64,000 nucleotides of DNA from an uncultured Helicobacter sp. (GCF_947367035.1 NZ_CANBCA010000001.1:1-64000), one strand, 5' to 3'; shown: positions 19,519 through 27,711, numbered from the stretch's first letter. Notes: a model not told the origin generated them from the sequence alone. Made by a program: numbers and translations.

Positions 19519-19558
19519 TTTAAATATAATCTGCGATTTATTGCAAATTATATTTAAA
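19519..19558. promoter_or_regulatory. Perfect 12-bp inverted repeat with embedded TATAAT, after infA
   Basis: TTTAAATATAAT (19519-19530) and ATTATATTTAAA (19547-19558) are exact reverse complements around a 16-base loop that itself contains TGC...GCA. The left arm contains a TATAAT hexamer (19525-19530). It may be an operator-like palindrome, an mRNA hairpin or a promoter for rpmJ-rpsM-rplQ; no convincing -35 box is seen. Confidence 0.45.
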
Positions 19559-19559
19559 T

Positions 19560-19763
19560 CTATCATTTTAGATATTTAGTTTCAACAGCAATCATAGTCG
19601 TTTAGGTGATTTGGATAGCCTTTGAGGACTATAAACTCAATGCCTATTAAGATAGGAAGTGATAAATTATTTAAAGCATTCCAAAAGCAATAGTTTAGAT
19701 ATTTTTCTAAATTTAATGTAGAGTATTTACAAGGTATTCGCCTTAGGAAGTTAGGAGTAAGCT
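19560..19763 (+). other. infA-rpmJ gap with possible decayed coding sequence
   Basis: Two short protein-like stretches appear in different frames: FNSNHSRLGDLDSL, ended by TGA, and then INSMPIKIGSDKLFKAFQKQ, ended by TAG, continuing FRYFSKFNVEYLQGIRLRKL. I do not recognise a family. It could be a relic of an inserted gene or merely low-complexity chance. The region also has a short ATAGTC/GACTAT pairing. The AGGAG at 19753-19757 is the rpmJ ribosome-binding site. Confidence 0.25.
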
Positions 19764-19877
19764 ATGAAAGTTAGACCTTCTGTCAAAAAAATGTGTGACA
19801 AATGTAAGGTTATTAAAAGAAAAGGCGTGATTCGAGTAATTTGCGAGAATCCAAAACATAAACAAAGACAAGGATAG
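19764..19877 (+). CDS. rpmJ: 50S ribosomal protein L36
   Basis: 37 residues: [20 protein letters not shown] and a C-terminal [13 protein letters not shown]. Three cysteines and one histidine (C11, C14, C27, H32) form the zinc site of the C+ form. AGGAG lies six bases before the ATG. Too short for most ORF finders but unmistakable, and in its standard place between infA and rpsM. Confidence 0.96.
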   Translation: MKVRPSVKKMCDKCKVIKRKGVIRVICENPKHKQRQG

Positions 19878-19890
19878 AAAAGGAAAAATA

Positions 19891-20259
19891 ATGGCGAGAA
19901 TTGCTGGTGTTGATTTACCCAAAAAAAAGAGAATTGAATATGCCTTAACCTATATTTATGGTATTGGTTTAAAGACATCAAGAAATATTTTAAATGCTGT
20001 CAATATTTCTTATGACAAGAGGGTTCAAGACCTTGGTGAAGATGAAATTTCTTCTATTGCAAAAGAAATTCAAATTCATCATATCGTAGAGGGTGATTTG
20101 CGCAAAAAAGTTACAATGGACATTAAGGCTCTTATGGATTTAGGTAATTATCGCGGTCTTAGACATCGTAAAGGCTTACCTGTTCGTGGTCAAACAACAA
20201 AAAATAATGCAAGAACACGTAAAGGTAAGCGAAAAACTGTTGGTAGCGCATCAAAATAG
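19891..20259 (+). CDS. rpsM: 30S ribosomal protein S13
   Basis: 122 residues starting [20 protein letters not shown], with C-terminal [20 protein letters not shown]. It lies in the 30S head contacting P-site tRNA and the 50S. AAGGAAAA precedes the ATG; thirteen bases after rpmJ. Confidence 0.97.
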   Translation: MARIAGVDLPKKKRIEYALTYIYGIGLKTSRNILNAVNISYDKRVQDLGEDEISSIAKEIQIHHIVEGDLRKKVTMDIKALMDLGNYRGLRHRKGLPVRGQTTKNNARTRKGKRKTVGSASK

Positions 20260-20269
20260 GGAGTAAATA

Positions 20270-20662
20270 ATGGCTAAAAGAAATGTAAATAAAAAAAGGA
20301 TTGTGAAAAAGAATATTGCAAGAGGGATTATTCATATCTCTGCAGCTTTTAACAATACAAGCGTAACAATCACCGATGAAATGGGCAATGTCATTTGCTG
20401 GAGTACAGCAGGTGCATTGGGGTTTAAGGGAAGTAAAAAATCAACCCCTTATGCAGCACAACAAGCAGTTGAAGATGCGGTTTCTAAGGCAAAAGAACAC
20501 GGAATCAAAGAATTGGGAGTGAAAATTCAAGGTCCAGGTAGTGGTAGAGAAACTGCAGTGAAAAGTTTGGGAAGTATTGAGGGCATTAAAGTTTTATGGT
20601 TTAAAGATGTTACACCATTGCCTCACAATGGCTGCCGAGCACCTAAAAGAAGAAGAGTGTAA
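20270..20662 (+). CDS. rpsK: 30S ribosomal protein S11
   Basis: 130 residues. The S11 signature is seen in [20 protein letters not shown] and the C-terminal [18 protein letters not shown]. Part of the platform and mRNA exit channel. Confidence 0.97.
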   Translation: MAKRNVNKKRIVKKNIARGIIHISAAFNNTSVTITDEMGNVICWSTAGALGFKGSKKSTPYAAQQAVEDAVSKAKEHGIKELGVKIQGPGSGRETAVKSLGSIEGIKVLWFKDVTPLPHNGCRAPKRRRV

Positions 20663-20671
20663 GGAGAAGTA

Positions 20672-21298
20672 ATGGCTAGATACAGAGGTCCTGTTGAAAA
20701 AATTGAAAGAAGATTTGGTGTTAGTCTTGCTTTAAAAGGTGAGCGAAGATTAGCGGGGAAGAGTGCATTAGATAAGCGTCCTTATGGTCCCGGACAACAC
20801 GGACAAAGAAGAGGCAAAATTTCAGAATATGGGATTCAGCTTCGTGAAAAGCAAAAAGCAAGAATGATGTATGGAATCTCTGAAAAACAATTTCGTTCAA
20901 TTTTCATTGAAGCAAATCGTTTAGAAGGAAATACAGGGGAAAATCTTGTAAAATTAATTGAAAGAAGACTGGATAATGTCGTTTATAGAATGGGATTTGC
21001 TACTACTAGGCGTTTTGCAAGACAACTTGTGGTGCATGGACATATTTTAGTAGATGGCAAGAAACTAGATATTCCTTCTGCTCTTGTTGGAGTAGGACAA
21101 AAAGTAGAGATTTGTGAGAAGTCCAAAAAAAATCCACAAATTCAAAGAGCTATTGAATTAACAAAGCAAACTGGGATTGTGCCGTGGGTAGATGTAGATC
21201 AAGATAAAGTGTTTGGAATATTTACACGCTTACCAGAGAGAGAAGAAGTAGTTATTCCAATTGAAGAAAGGCTCATTGTTGAGTTATATTCTAAATAA
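20672..21298 (+). CDS. rpsD: 30S ribosomal protein S4
   Basis: 208 residues, [20 protein letters not shown]. The S4 RNA-binding motif lies around [20 protein letters not shown]. Initiates 30S assembly; in E. coli it regulates the alpha operon, of which this is the same arrangement (rpsM-rpsK-rpsD-rpoA-rplQ). Confidence 0.98.
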   Translation: MARYRGPVEKIERRFGVSLALKGERRLAGKSALDKRPYGPGQHGQRRGKISEYGIQLREKQKARMMYGISEKQFRSIFIEANRLEGNTGENLVKLIERRLDNVVYRMGFATTRRFARQLVVHGHILVDGKKLDIPSALVGVGQKVEICEKSKKNPQIQRAIELTKQTGIVPWVDVDQDKVFGIFTRLPEREEVVIPIEERLIVELYSK

Positions 21299-21317
21299 TT
21301 TGTAGGAAGGTGTTAGT

Positions 21318-22307
21318 ATGAAAAGTATTAAAACTTCTCCGCATATTCCAACAAAAATTGAAGTGAAAGAAATCACTACAAATAGGATTCAAATCGTTGC
21401 ATATCCTTTTGAATCTGGATATGCTATCACTTTAGCGCATCCTTTGCGCAGATTATTGCTTGGAAGTTCTGTTGGGTTTGCTCCCATTGCATTAAGGATT
21501 ATTGGTGTAGCACACGAGTTTGATTCCGTGCGTGGTATGGTAGAAGATGTATCGCATTTTATTGTTAATCTTAAAACGATTCGTTTTAAAGGTAAAGATG
21601 AAAGTGAAAGTATCAGTGTAGATTATAAATTTACAGGTCCAAAAGTTCTTACAGGTGCTGATTTAACAAACGATATTGTAGAAGTTGTTACGCCAAATGT
21701 CCATTTAGCGACTATTAATGAAGATGCAGTATTGAATTTTTCTATCGTAATTTGTAGAGGGATTGGCTATGTGCCAAGCGAAAAAATAAGAAATCAAGTT
21801 CCAGATGGTTTTATGCCATTGGATTCTTATTTTACTCCTGTTACTAATGTAACCTATAATACTGAAAATATGCTTGTAGAAGATGATCCCAACTATGAGA
21901 AAGTAATTTTTGATATTCAAACAGATGGACAAGTTGCACCATTAACAGCTTTTAAAAATGCTCTAAGCGTTATGCACAAGCAAATGGCTATTTTCAATAC
22001 AGAATTAAATATTGAAGTGCCAGAAATTAATAATGGAGATGAAGATTGTCCGGAAATTAAGATATTATCACAAACAATTGATGGCTTAAATTTTAGTGCG
22101 CGTTGTTTTAATTGTTTGGATAGGTTTGGCATTAAATATTTAGGCGAAATTGTGCTTCTTAGCGAAGAACAAATTAAAAATATTAAAAATTTAGGCAAAA
22201 AATCTTTAGATGAAATTACTGTGAAATTAGAAGAATTAGGTTATCCTATTGGTAAAGAAATTCCTGAAGATTTAATTGCATTGCTTAAGAAAAAATTTTC
22301 CAACTAA
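21318..22307 (+). CDS. rpoA: RNA polymerase subunit alpha
   Basis: 329 residues. N-terminal dimerisation domain with YAITLAHPLRRLLLGSSVGF, then a linker and a C-terminal DNA-binding domain ending in the helix-hairpin-helix NIKNLGKKSLDEITVKLEEL. The alpha CTD binds UP elements and activators. The N-terminal domain is normal for Campylobacterota. AGGAAGG lies before the ATG. Confidence 0.98.
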   Translation: MKSIKTSPHIPTKIEVKEITTNRIQIVAYPFESGYAITLAHPLRRLLLGSSVGFAPIALRIIGVAHEFDSVRGMVEDVSHFIVNLKTIRFKGKDESESISVDYKFTGPKVLTGADLTNDIVEVVTPNVHLATINEDAVLNFSIVICRGIGYVPSEKIRNQVPDGFMPLDSYFTPVTNVTYNTENMLVEDDPNYEKVIFDIQTDGQVAPLTAFKNALSVMHKQMAIFNTELNIEVPEINNGDEDCPEIKILSQTIDGLNFSARCFNCLDRFGIKYLGEIVLLSEEQIKNIKNLGKKSLDEITVKLEELGYPIGKEIPEDLIALLKKKFSN

Positions 22308-22317
22308 AGGATAATAA

Positions 22318-22668
22318 ATGAGACATAGACACGGATATAGAAAGTTAGGAAGAACAAGTTCTCATAGGAAAGCCTTGCTAAAAAATCTTTCCATTGCTTT
22401 AATTGCAAGTGAGAAAATTGAGACTACCCTTCCAAAAGCAAAAGAATTGCAAAGTTATTTTGAAAAACTAATTACAAAAGCAAGAAAAGGTGATTCTATG
22501 GCACATCGCCTAGTCTTTTCTCATTTGCAACATAAAGATTCTGTGAAGAAAATAGTTAAAGAAATTGCACCAAAATATATTAATAAAAATGGTGGCTACA
22601 CAAGAATCATCAAAACAAGAGTAAGAGTTGGTGATGCTGCTCCTATGGCAATCGTAGAACTTGCATAG
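22318..22668 (+). CDS. rplQ: 50S ribosomal protein L17
   Basis: 116 residues from [20 protein letters not shown], with [20 protein letters not shown]. Surrounds the exit tunnel. Last gene of the ribosomal superoperon, followed by a hairpin at 22685-22715. Confidence 0.97.
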   Translation: MRHRHGYRKLGRTSSHRKALLKNLSIALIASEKIETTLPKAKELQSYFEKLITKARKGDSMAHRLVFSHLQHKDSVKKIVKEIAPKYINKNGGYTRIIKTRVRVGDAAPMAIVELA

Positions 22669-22684
22669 CTTAGATTGTGCATTG

Positions 22685-22715
22685 GTGCTTTTGGGATGAA
22701 TTCTCCCCTAAGCAC
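22685..22715 (+). terminator. Hairpin after rplQ, probable end of the superoperon
   Basis: GTGCTT..GGGA, a seven-base loop TGAATTC, TCCC..AAGCAC gives ten pairs with two internal mismatches. It is followed by AAAATGC rather than a U run, so termination is inferred from position and stem strength. Confidence 0.45.
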
Positions 22716-22838
22716 AAAATGCTAATATTGTATCTCACAACAATACTTGCACAATAGTGCGGAAACTTGATTTTTTCCCCTTTATTTTTATCTTCAAATG
22801 CAGATATAGTCTATATGATTCTATTTAAGGAGTAAGTA

Positions 22839-23363
22839 ATGGCAGTGCAAATAGGCGATATTTATGTTTCACAAGCGGCGTATGACTATGTGAAAAGCCA
22901 AAAGTTTGGCGATATAAAAGGAGTGCAAAAGGATTCTAGTGATTCTACTTCCAATGCACTTTTAGGTGAGATTGTAGTTAAATATTCAAACCTTAACTTT
23001 AATTCCAATGAGCAAAAAGGCTTGAATAATCTTAGTATTGCTCCAAATATTTTAAAAGAAGTGGCAGATGACCCCAAAGTGTGTGAGAAATATGAAGCAT
23101 TGATTTATGATATAAATGAAGTTGCCAAGAATCCTATTAAAAAAGGCTTATTTGGTGGCGAAATTGAAGCAAGTGGATTTGTGATTAATGCCGATGGGAG
23201 CGTAAGCAGTTGGGCTGTTAGTCGCTCTAAGGGTGAATCTAGCGAGAAAAGCTACATAGAAAAAATGTTAGAAGAGCTAGAAAAAATTCGCAAAGAACGC
23301 GAGGAAAGAGAGGAGAGGCAAGAGGATTTTTCAGTAAATTTCACACTAAATATGAAAGCTTAA
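22839..23363 (+). CDS. Conserved-looking protein of unknown function (174 aa)
   Basis: Not recognised. It starts MAVQIGDIYVSQAAYDYVKS with AAGGAG before the ATG, and is acidic and soluble with no signal peptide or membrane helix. The middle contains DGSVSSWAVSRSKGESSEKS, and residues about 135-165 are a highly charged helix rich in Glu/Arg (EELEKIRKEREEREERQED), likely a coiled coil. The end is hydrophobic/beta-like (FSVNFTLNMKA). It stands alone, transcribed away from rplQ and convergent with the moa cluster. Confidence 0.7.
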   Translation: MAVQIGDIYVSQAAYDYVKSQKFGDIKGVQKDSSDSTSNALLGEIVVKYSNLNFNSNEQKGLNNLSIAPNILKEVADDPKVCEKYEALIYDINEVAKNPIKKGLFGGEIEASGFVINADGSVSSWAVSRSKGESSEKSYIEKMLEELEKIRKEREEREERQEDFSVNFTLNMKA

Positions 23364-23426
23364 AATTTTAAAATATAGAATTGCATTACACTCGCTATAT
23401 CATTCAAATGCAAGTGTTGCAATCCA

Positions 23427-23570
23427 TAATTTTGCAAATTAAAGACATTTGCTACTCGTCCTTACGAGGTAATGCCAAAAGCAATCCTTAATTAAAATCT
23501 CACTTTGTAAGATTTTATTATAAAGTTTTATTTATGCAATATTATAGATTGGTTCGCTCGTAAGGACAGC
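23427..23570. repeat. Degenerate intergenic inverted-repeat element (copy 1)
   Basis: GCAATCCATAATTTT near the left and ATTATAGATTGGTTCGC near the right resemble the ends of the element at 33998-34102. An internal perfect 11-bp inverted repeat, GTCCTTACGAG (23458-23468) and CTCGTAAGGAC (23557-23567), can form a long stem. No gene lies here. It resembles the small MITE- or REP-like intergenic repeats seen in many bacteria. Confidence 0.5.
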
Positions 23571-23587
23571 AGAAAGTTGTCTTTATG

Positions 23588-24130
23588 TTATGCCTTTGGG
23601 CGGAATGCCTTGATAACCTTTTCATCAGTTTCTAAGTAGATTGCACCAATTAAATCAAGACAGTAAGGGATCGCAGGAAAAACAGCCTGCAAACATTCGC
23701 GAATAGATTTTGGTTTGCCAGGAAGATTAATAATAAGGCTTTTATTACGAATCCCTGCACTTTGACGTGAGAGAATAGCAGTTGGCACATATTTTAAGCT
23801 CACTTGACGCATAAGCTCTCCAAATCCTGGAAGCATTTTTTGGCATACCGCTTCAGTAGCTTCGGGTGTTACATCACGTGGTGCTGGTCCTGTGCCACCT
23901 GTGGTGATAATTAAATCGCATTGTTCTTTGTCCGTCAATTCTATTAAGTTGTATTGAATATCTTCTAAATCATCTCCAATGACACGGTAGATACATTCAA
24001 AGTCCGTGATTAAATATTGCTTTAAAGTTTCTTGAATTGCTTTGCCTGAAATATCTTCATAAATCCCAGCACTTGCTCTATCAGATAAAGTTAAAATACC
24101 TATTTTTGCTTTTTTATTATTTGTTTTCAT
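23588..24130 (-). CDS. mogA: Molybdopterin adenylyltransferase MogA
   Basis: 180 residues. GILTLSDRASAGIYEDISGK (11-30) and TTGGTGPAPRDVTPEA are the MogA/MoaB-family motifs. PGKPKSIRECLQAVFPAIPY is the C-terminal signature, and the family needs GGTG for nucleotide binding. It adenylates molybdopterin before metal insertion by MoeA. Last gene of the leftward moaD-moaE-mobB-mogA group, three bases after mobB. The length fits MogA better than the shorter MoaB. Confidence 0.9.
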   Translation of the reverse strand: MKTNNKKAKIGILTLSDRASAGIYEDISGKAIQETLKQYLITDFECIYRVIGDDLEDIQYNLIELTDKEQCDLIITTGGTGPAPRDVTPEATEAVCQKMLPGFGELMRQVSLKYVPTAILSRQSAGIRNKSLIINLPGKPKSIRECLQAVFPAIPYCLDLIGAIYLETDEKVIKAFRPKA

Positions 24131-24133
24131 ATT

Positions 24134-24628
24134 CTAAAGTTCCTTTATATTTGCATTAATCCATTCTAAGATTTGTTGCGCATTATTTAAATCTAAGATA
24201 GGGAGTTTATAGGAGTTGAGCAATTCCTTTTTGAGAGTAGGGTCTATTGCAATCGCCTGAATGTAGGGTAAAAACCGCTCATCAAAGTAATCTCTGGCGA
24301 CACAGATTCTAGGTAGGGATAGCTCTTTTAATCCTTCTACAAACAAATAGTCATATTCTTCAAAGTAATCAATGAGAGAATCTATGCTTAAATTTTTATG
24401 AAATCTTAAGGTCGTCTGTGTTGCGCCACGTATTGCTATATCAGCTCCTGTTTGAAAAAACCTTGCGGAATCTTTGCCGGGAGTGTCCAAAGTCGCTTTG
24501 TCTTTTGGGTCGTGCTTAATAATACTTACGCGTTTATTTGGAAAATTTATCTTTAAATACAGAGTTAATTTCTCTATTAATGTAGTTTTTCCACTATTGG
24601 AATTTCCTGTGAATGCAATGGCTCTCAT
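24134..24628 (-). CDS. mobB: Molybdopterin-guanine dinucleotide biosynthesis protein MobB
   Basis: 164 residues with a P-loop GNSNSGKT (8-15) close to the start and the following VSIIKHDPKD, typical of MobB GTPases. It assists MobA in making the guanine dinucleotide cofactor used by formate dehydrogenase, nitrate reductase and similar enzymes. It starts one base after moaE. MobA, MoaA and MoaC are not in the window. Confidence 0.9.
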   Translation of the reverse strand: MRAIAFTGNSNSGKTTLIEKLTLYLKINFPNKRVSIIKHDPKDKATLDTPGKDSARFFQTGADIAIRGATQTTLRFHKNLSIDSLIDYFEEYDYLFVEGLKELSLPRICVARDYFDERFLPYIQAIAIDPTLKKELLNSYKLPILDLNNAQQILEWINANIKEL

Positions 24629-24629
24629 T

Positions 24630-25085
24630 TTAGCTTAGGATTCCACTATGTGGTAGTTTATAGCTACGCTCTCTTGCATAGATTCTTTGTCCATTTTTTA
24701 AATCATATTTCCAAATTGGCGCACGATGCTTGAAGTCTTCAATAAAATCCTCAAATAGTTCTAAAGTCTCACGTCTTTGTGAGCTAAAGATTCCTGCCAT
24801 ATACGAGCTTTGGTGGTTTAAAACATCGCCTTTGGAATGCGCCATTTTGAGTAAAACCTCACTTTCAAGGGCTTTTTTTGCCCATTTTAAAAACCAAAGC
24901 TCTAGTAGCGGAGGATAAATATCAAAACTCAAGCCCTCACAACCATTCTCGGAGCGCACGATTCCTGTAAAAATTGCATTAGCACCCAAATTAGCTTGGG
25001 AGCTAAAATTAATCCAATTTTTGTAGATTGTAGTGGTATCTAGTGCACCTTCAAAAATTTCTAATCCATCAATGTCCGTTTGCAT
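24630..25085 (-). CDS. moaE: Molybdopterin synthase catalytic subunit MoaE
   Basis: 151 residues. NAIFTGIVRSENGCEGLSFD is the N-terminal MoaE motif; HRAPIWKYDLKNGQRIYARE contains the conserved catalytic lysines. With MoaD it inserts two sulphurs into precursor Z. It begins directly after the moaD stop, matching their joint function. Confidence 0.93.
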   Translation of the reverse strand: MQTDIDGLEIFEGALDTTTIYKNWINFSSQANLGANAIFTGIVRSENGCEGLSFDIYPPLLELWFLKWAKKALESEVLLKMAHSKGDVLNHQSSYMAGIFSSQRRETLELFEDFIEDFKHRAPIWKYDLKNGQRIYARERSYKLPHSGILS

Positions 25086-25307
25086 TTATCCACCACAAAC
25101 CGGAGGCAATAGCGCAATCTTATCACCATTTTTAATTGGTGTATCCAATGAAGTAATAATTTCATTGTTTAAGGCAATAGCGCAATCTTTTAGCCAATCT
25201 TTTAGCTCTGGAATTGCTTGTAGTTCTTGCTTTAATGTATAAAAATCTTTGGCTTGACTTTGAAAGGTTTTATTGCCAAGTGGTCCTAAAAATTCAATTT
25301 CTATCAT
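25086..25307 (-). CDS. moaD: Molybdopterin synthase sulphur-carrier subunit MoaD
   Basis: 73 residues with a ubiquitin-like fold pattern and the required C-terminal Gly-Gly (LLPPVCGG). The terminal glycine is thiocarboxylated by MoeB and donates sulphur to MoaE. The internal VCGG is unusual only in having a cysteine before the diglycine. Overlap-free start ten-odd bases after the 116-aa gene. Confidence 0.93.
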   Translation of the reverse strand: MIEIEFLGPLGNKTFQSQAKDFYTLKQELQAIPELKDWLKDCAIALNNEIITSLDTPIKNGDKIALLPPVCGG

Positions 25308-25320
25308 TTTTTACCTTGCC

Positions 25321-25671
25321 TTAGAGTAAATCAATACGTTCTTCTTGTATCTTGTAAGGAGCTGTTTGATTGGGATTATTGGGAACTACCTCATCTCTTG
25401 GATAGAATTTTCCAGGATTTGGTCCGCTAGACTTTACACTTGGAGTTTTATTGACAGATAGAATCTTGCCTGTCTTGCCATCTACGAAAAACATAGAATC
25501 TTGTGGATATTTTTTCATTTCTTGTTGTAATGTTTCATCAAAAGGTGTAAGTGGAGGGACTTTAACGACAACTTTTGGTTCAACAGGAGGTTTAGTGGCT
25601 TGCACAAAATTATCAGCATTCATAGAAGTGATGCAAAAAGTTGCGAGCAGAAGTTTAAAAATAGATTTCAT
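25321..25671 (-). CDS. Exported protein of unknown function (116 aa)
   Basis: Not recognised. A clear Sec signal peptide (MKSIFKLLLATFCITSMNAD, cleavage likely after MNA) is followed by a proline-rich soluble region (PPVEPKVVVKVPPLTPFDET) and a short hairpin-like MFFVDGKTGKILSVNK. No cysteine remains after cleavage, so it is not a lipoprotein; a periplasmic protein is likely. First gene of the leftward group leading into moaD, but a role in molybdopterin synthesis is not evident. Confidence 0.7.
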   Translation of the reverse strand: MKSIFKLLLATFCITSMNADNFVQATKPPVEPKVVVKVPPLTPFDETLQQEMKKYPQDSMFFVDGKTGKILSVNKTPSVKSSGPNPGKFYPRDEVVPNNPNQTAPYKIQEERIDLL

Positions 25672-25696
25672 AAATTTTCCTTAAAAATTTAATTTG

Positions 25697-25712
25697 GTTA
25701 TAATTTTATAAC
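25697..25712. promoter_or_regulatory. GTTATAA-TT-TTATAAC palindrome between divergent genes
   Basis: A perfect seven-base inverted repeat with two central bases in the 71-bp gap between the exported-protein gene and ridA. It contains TATAAT (25699-25704) on the plus strand and TTATAAC-type sequence on the other, so it may be a shared -10 region for both directions or an operator. Confidence 0.45.
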
Positions 25713-25742
25713 ATTTAAATAATAAAGTAAAGGAGAAAAGCA

Positions 25743-26114
25743 ATGTTAGATGTTATTGCAACGCAAAACGCACCCCAAGCGATTGGTCCATATTCTCAAG
25801 CGATGGTTGTCAATGGAGTTATTTATACTTCAGGACAGATTGGATTGAATCCGCAAGGAATCTTAGTAGAGGGCATTGAGGCGCAAACAAGACAAGTGCT
25901 AAACAACCTTAGCGAGGTTTTAAAGGCAGGAGGAAGTAGTTTGCAACAAGTTTTTAAAACAACGATTTTTTTGAGCGATATGGAGGATTTTGTGCTTGTG
26001 AATGTAATCTATGCGGAATTTTTCAGAGAGCATAAACCCGCTAGAAGCACGGTAGCGGTCAAAACATTGCCCAAAAATGCTTTGGTGGAGATTGAGTGTA
26101 TGGCGTTGGCGTAG
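25743..26114 (+). CDS. ridA: RidA family enamine/imine deaminase
   Basis: 123 residues. N-terminal AIGPYSQAMVVNGVIYTSGQ and C-terminal FFREHKPARSTVAVKTLPKN and LVEIECMALA are the family signature; the Arg in PARSTV is the substrate-binding residue. It hydrolyses reactive 2-aminoacrylate made by PLP enzymes. Strong AAGGAGA before the ATG. Divergent from the moa group. Confidence 0.94.
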   Translation: MLDVIATQNAPQAIGPYSQAMVVNGVIYTSGQIGLNPQGILVEGIEAQTRQVLNNLSEVLKAGGSSLQQVFKTTIFLSDMEDFVLVNVIYAEFFREHKPARSTVAVKTLPKNALVEIECMALA

Positions 26115-26151
26115 TGAATAAAGTTTTGCAAATGTGTAAATAAGGAAAATT

Positions 26152-26865
26152 ATGGATATACAAGATTCTGATTTAAGTTTATTTTGTGATGATTTTTGGG
26201 AATTTTTGCTTCAAATACAAGAGCGCAAAAAACGTGGTCATAATGATTATAATCCCCTGCTTTGTGTGCAAAAAATGCACGATGAAGTGCGTATGCATAG
26301 TGGAATGATTTACTCACTCCTTGATGTGCGCGGTTTGCATTATCAAGAAAATTTGTTTTTAGATTTATTTCTTGATGAGATGAATCTTAAAGAATGGTTT
26401 GGAAATAGCAAAAATGTGTATGTAAAGAAAGAATACAAAAATATAGACATATTTATAAGTAATGGCAAAAAGCACATTATCCTAGAAAATAAAATTTGGG
26501 CAGGAGACCAGCAGGGGCAGATTGCAAGATATATTCAAAAGATTGAACAAGAGTATGAAATTACTCAAGCCGATGATATTGTCGTCATTTACCTTACTCT
26601 TTATGGAGATGCGCCAAGTGATTTTAGTTTAAACAATAATGGGAAAAAATGGGAGATTCAAGATGATGTGCTTGTATGCAATAAAAAGCGGATTTTATAC
26701 AGGCAAATTGCTTATGGCAAGGAAATTATGCAATGGCTTGAAAATGCAAAATATGAGGTGTGTAATATTAAAAATTTAGATTCCGCACTTGGCTTTTATA
26801 TTGATGTTTTACAACAATTACTTCAAACAAAAGGAAATACAATGAGTGTAAAAGGTTTTTTTTGA
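26152..26865 (+). CDS. PD-(D/E)XK nuclease family protein, N-terminal part (frame broken at T8)
   Basis: 237 residues ending at a TGA inside a T8 run. The nuclease core is visible: IDIFISNGK (Asp near 104) then IILENKIWAGDQQGQIARYI, the ExK motif with the conserved Q-x-x-R/Y helix of PD-(D/E)XK proteins of the PDDEXK_4 type. It probably cuts DNA. The last eight residues (SVKGFF) are read into the homopolymer; removing one T joins this frame to that at 26866-27430, giving a protein of about 425 residues, closer to the family length. AAGGAAA before the ATG. Confidence 0.7.
   Translation: MDIQDSDLSLFCDDFWEFLLQIQERKKRGHNDYNPLLCVQKMHDEVRMHSGMIYSLLDVRGLHYQENLFLDLFLDEMNLKEWFGNSKNVYVKKEYKNIDIFISNGKKHIILENKIWAGDQQGQIARYIQKIEQEYEITQADDIVVIYLTLYGDAPSDFSLNNNGKKWEIQDDVLVCNKKRILYRQIAYGKEIMQWLENAKYEVCNIKNLDSALGFYIDVLQQLLQTKGNTMSVKGFF
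26856..26863 (+). repeat. T8 homopolymer at the frame break of the nuclease gene
   Basis: GG followed by eight T and GAAAAT. With eight T the upper frame stops (TGA at 26863-26865); with seven it reads F-F-E-N-K-E-K-E-L and enters the long downstream frame without a stop. Confidence 0.85.
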
Positions 26866-27430
26866 AAATAAGGAAAAGGAATTAGAAATAGCACTTGAAA
26901 TTATCCGTAACAAAGAGGGGATTTTGAGCGTAGCAGCTGAATCTATTGCTAATTATGTGTGCGAAAAGGGTGGGTTAAAGTTGGCTCAAGGTGTGGATAA
27001 TAGCCAGCTACTTTTCTTGCTAGAAGACGAAGATAATGTTCTGTGTTTTGGTTTTGGTGTTTGGTGTGGGGAAGCGAAAGAAGGTATAAGACTTAGTTGT
27101 GATATTTATTTGGAAGATGATGGATTTTTAGAAGAACAATATTATTACGAACCAAAAGACGACAAAAGACAAAAATTTAGAGAAGAAATGGAGGAAATAT
27201 TAGAGATAAAATTGGAATTACAAGATGAATATTGTCAAAGCGATAAAGAGGGTATCCATTGTCTTGTTGTTGATGAAATAGAATTTTCTACTTTAGTAGA
27301 AATGAAAGAGGGTGTTTTGAGTTTTATTAATGACAATAAAGAAAAAGTGCGTCATTTAAATCGTATTCTGCAGCAAAATCATTCTCGCATTAAAGAGATT
27401 TATAGTTCTTGTTTAGGAATTAATAAATAA
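26866..27430 (+). pseudogene. C-terminal part of the PD-(D/E)XK family gene, out of frame
   Basis: Open from the T8 tract onward: ENKEKELEIALEIIRNKEGI, then SVAAESIANYVCEKGG and an acidic C-terminal domain (LLEDEDNVLCFGFGVWCGEA) to TAA at 27428-27430. The only in-frame start is a TTG at 26924 without a ribosome-binding site, which would cut off 20 plausible residues; so this is read as the second half of one gene. It may be expressed by slippage or be dead. Confidence 0.65.
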
Positions 27431-27451
27431 GTAATCAGTAAGGAAATTTAT

Positions 27452-27667
27452 ATGAAATATACGCAACAAGATAAGGCGAGAATCTTGCGCATTACTACGC
27501 GCACCTTGCAGAGGTGGAAATACACCAAGCCCGAGCTTTTTAATATTATTGAAGCGGGATTTAAAATGCGAGAGAGAATCTACACGCAAGAGATGTATAA
27601 TGAGGGAATCCAATCCCTGATTAAATCCATTGATCCGCGCACTCTCCCAAAATCTAGTGAAATATAG
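27452..27667 (+). CDS. Small HTH-like protein, family copy A (71 aa)
   Basis: MKYTQQDKARILRITTRTLQ and then RWKYTKPELFNIIEAGFKMR: a short helix-turn-helix-like segment with the pattern L-x-I-x-x-x-T-L-x-x-W-x-x-x-KP-x-L-x-x-I-x-x-x-GF. The same pattern occurs in the leftward gene at 34118-34327. Basic N-terminus, no signal peptide, no membrane helix. AAGGAAA before the ATG; 21 bases after the split nuclease gene, so probably cotranscribed. Function unknown; DNA binding is inferred. Confidence 0.65.
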   Translation: MKYTQQDKARILRITTRTLQRWKYTKPELFNIIEAGFKMRERIYTQEMYNEGIQSLIKSIDPRTLPKSSEI

Positions 27668-27711
27668 AATCCCTTTTTATCTCTTTCAAGTAATCTTAAT
27701 AAAATTTTAGA

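Noticed and set aside
26924-27430. Separate gene starting at TTG 26924
   Set aside because: No ribosome-binding site, and the frame continues upstream with protein-like sequence to the T8 tract; better read as the second half of the nuclease gene.
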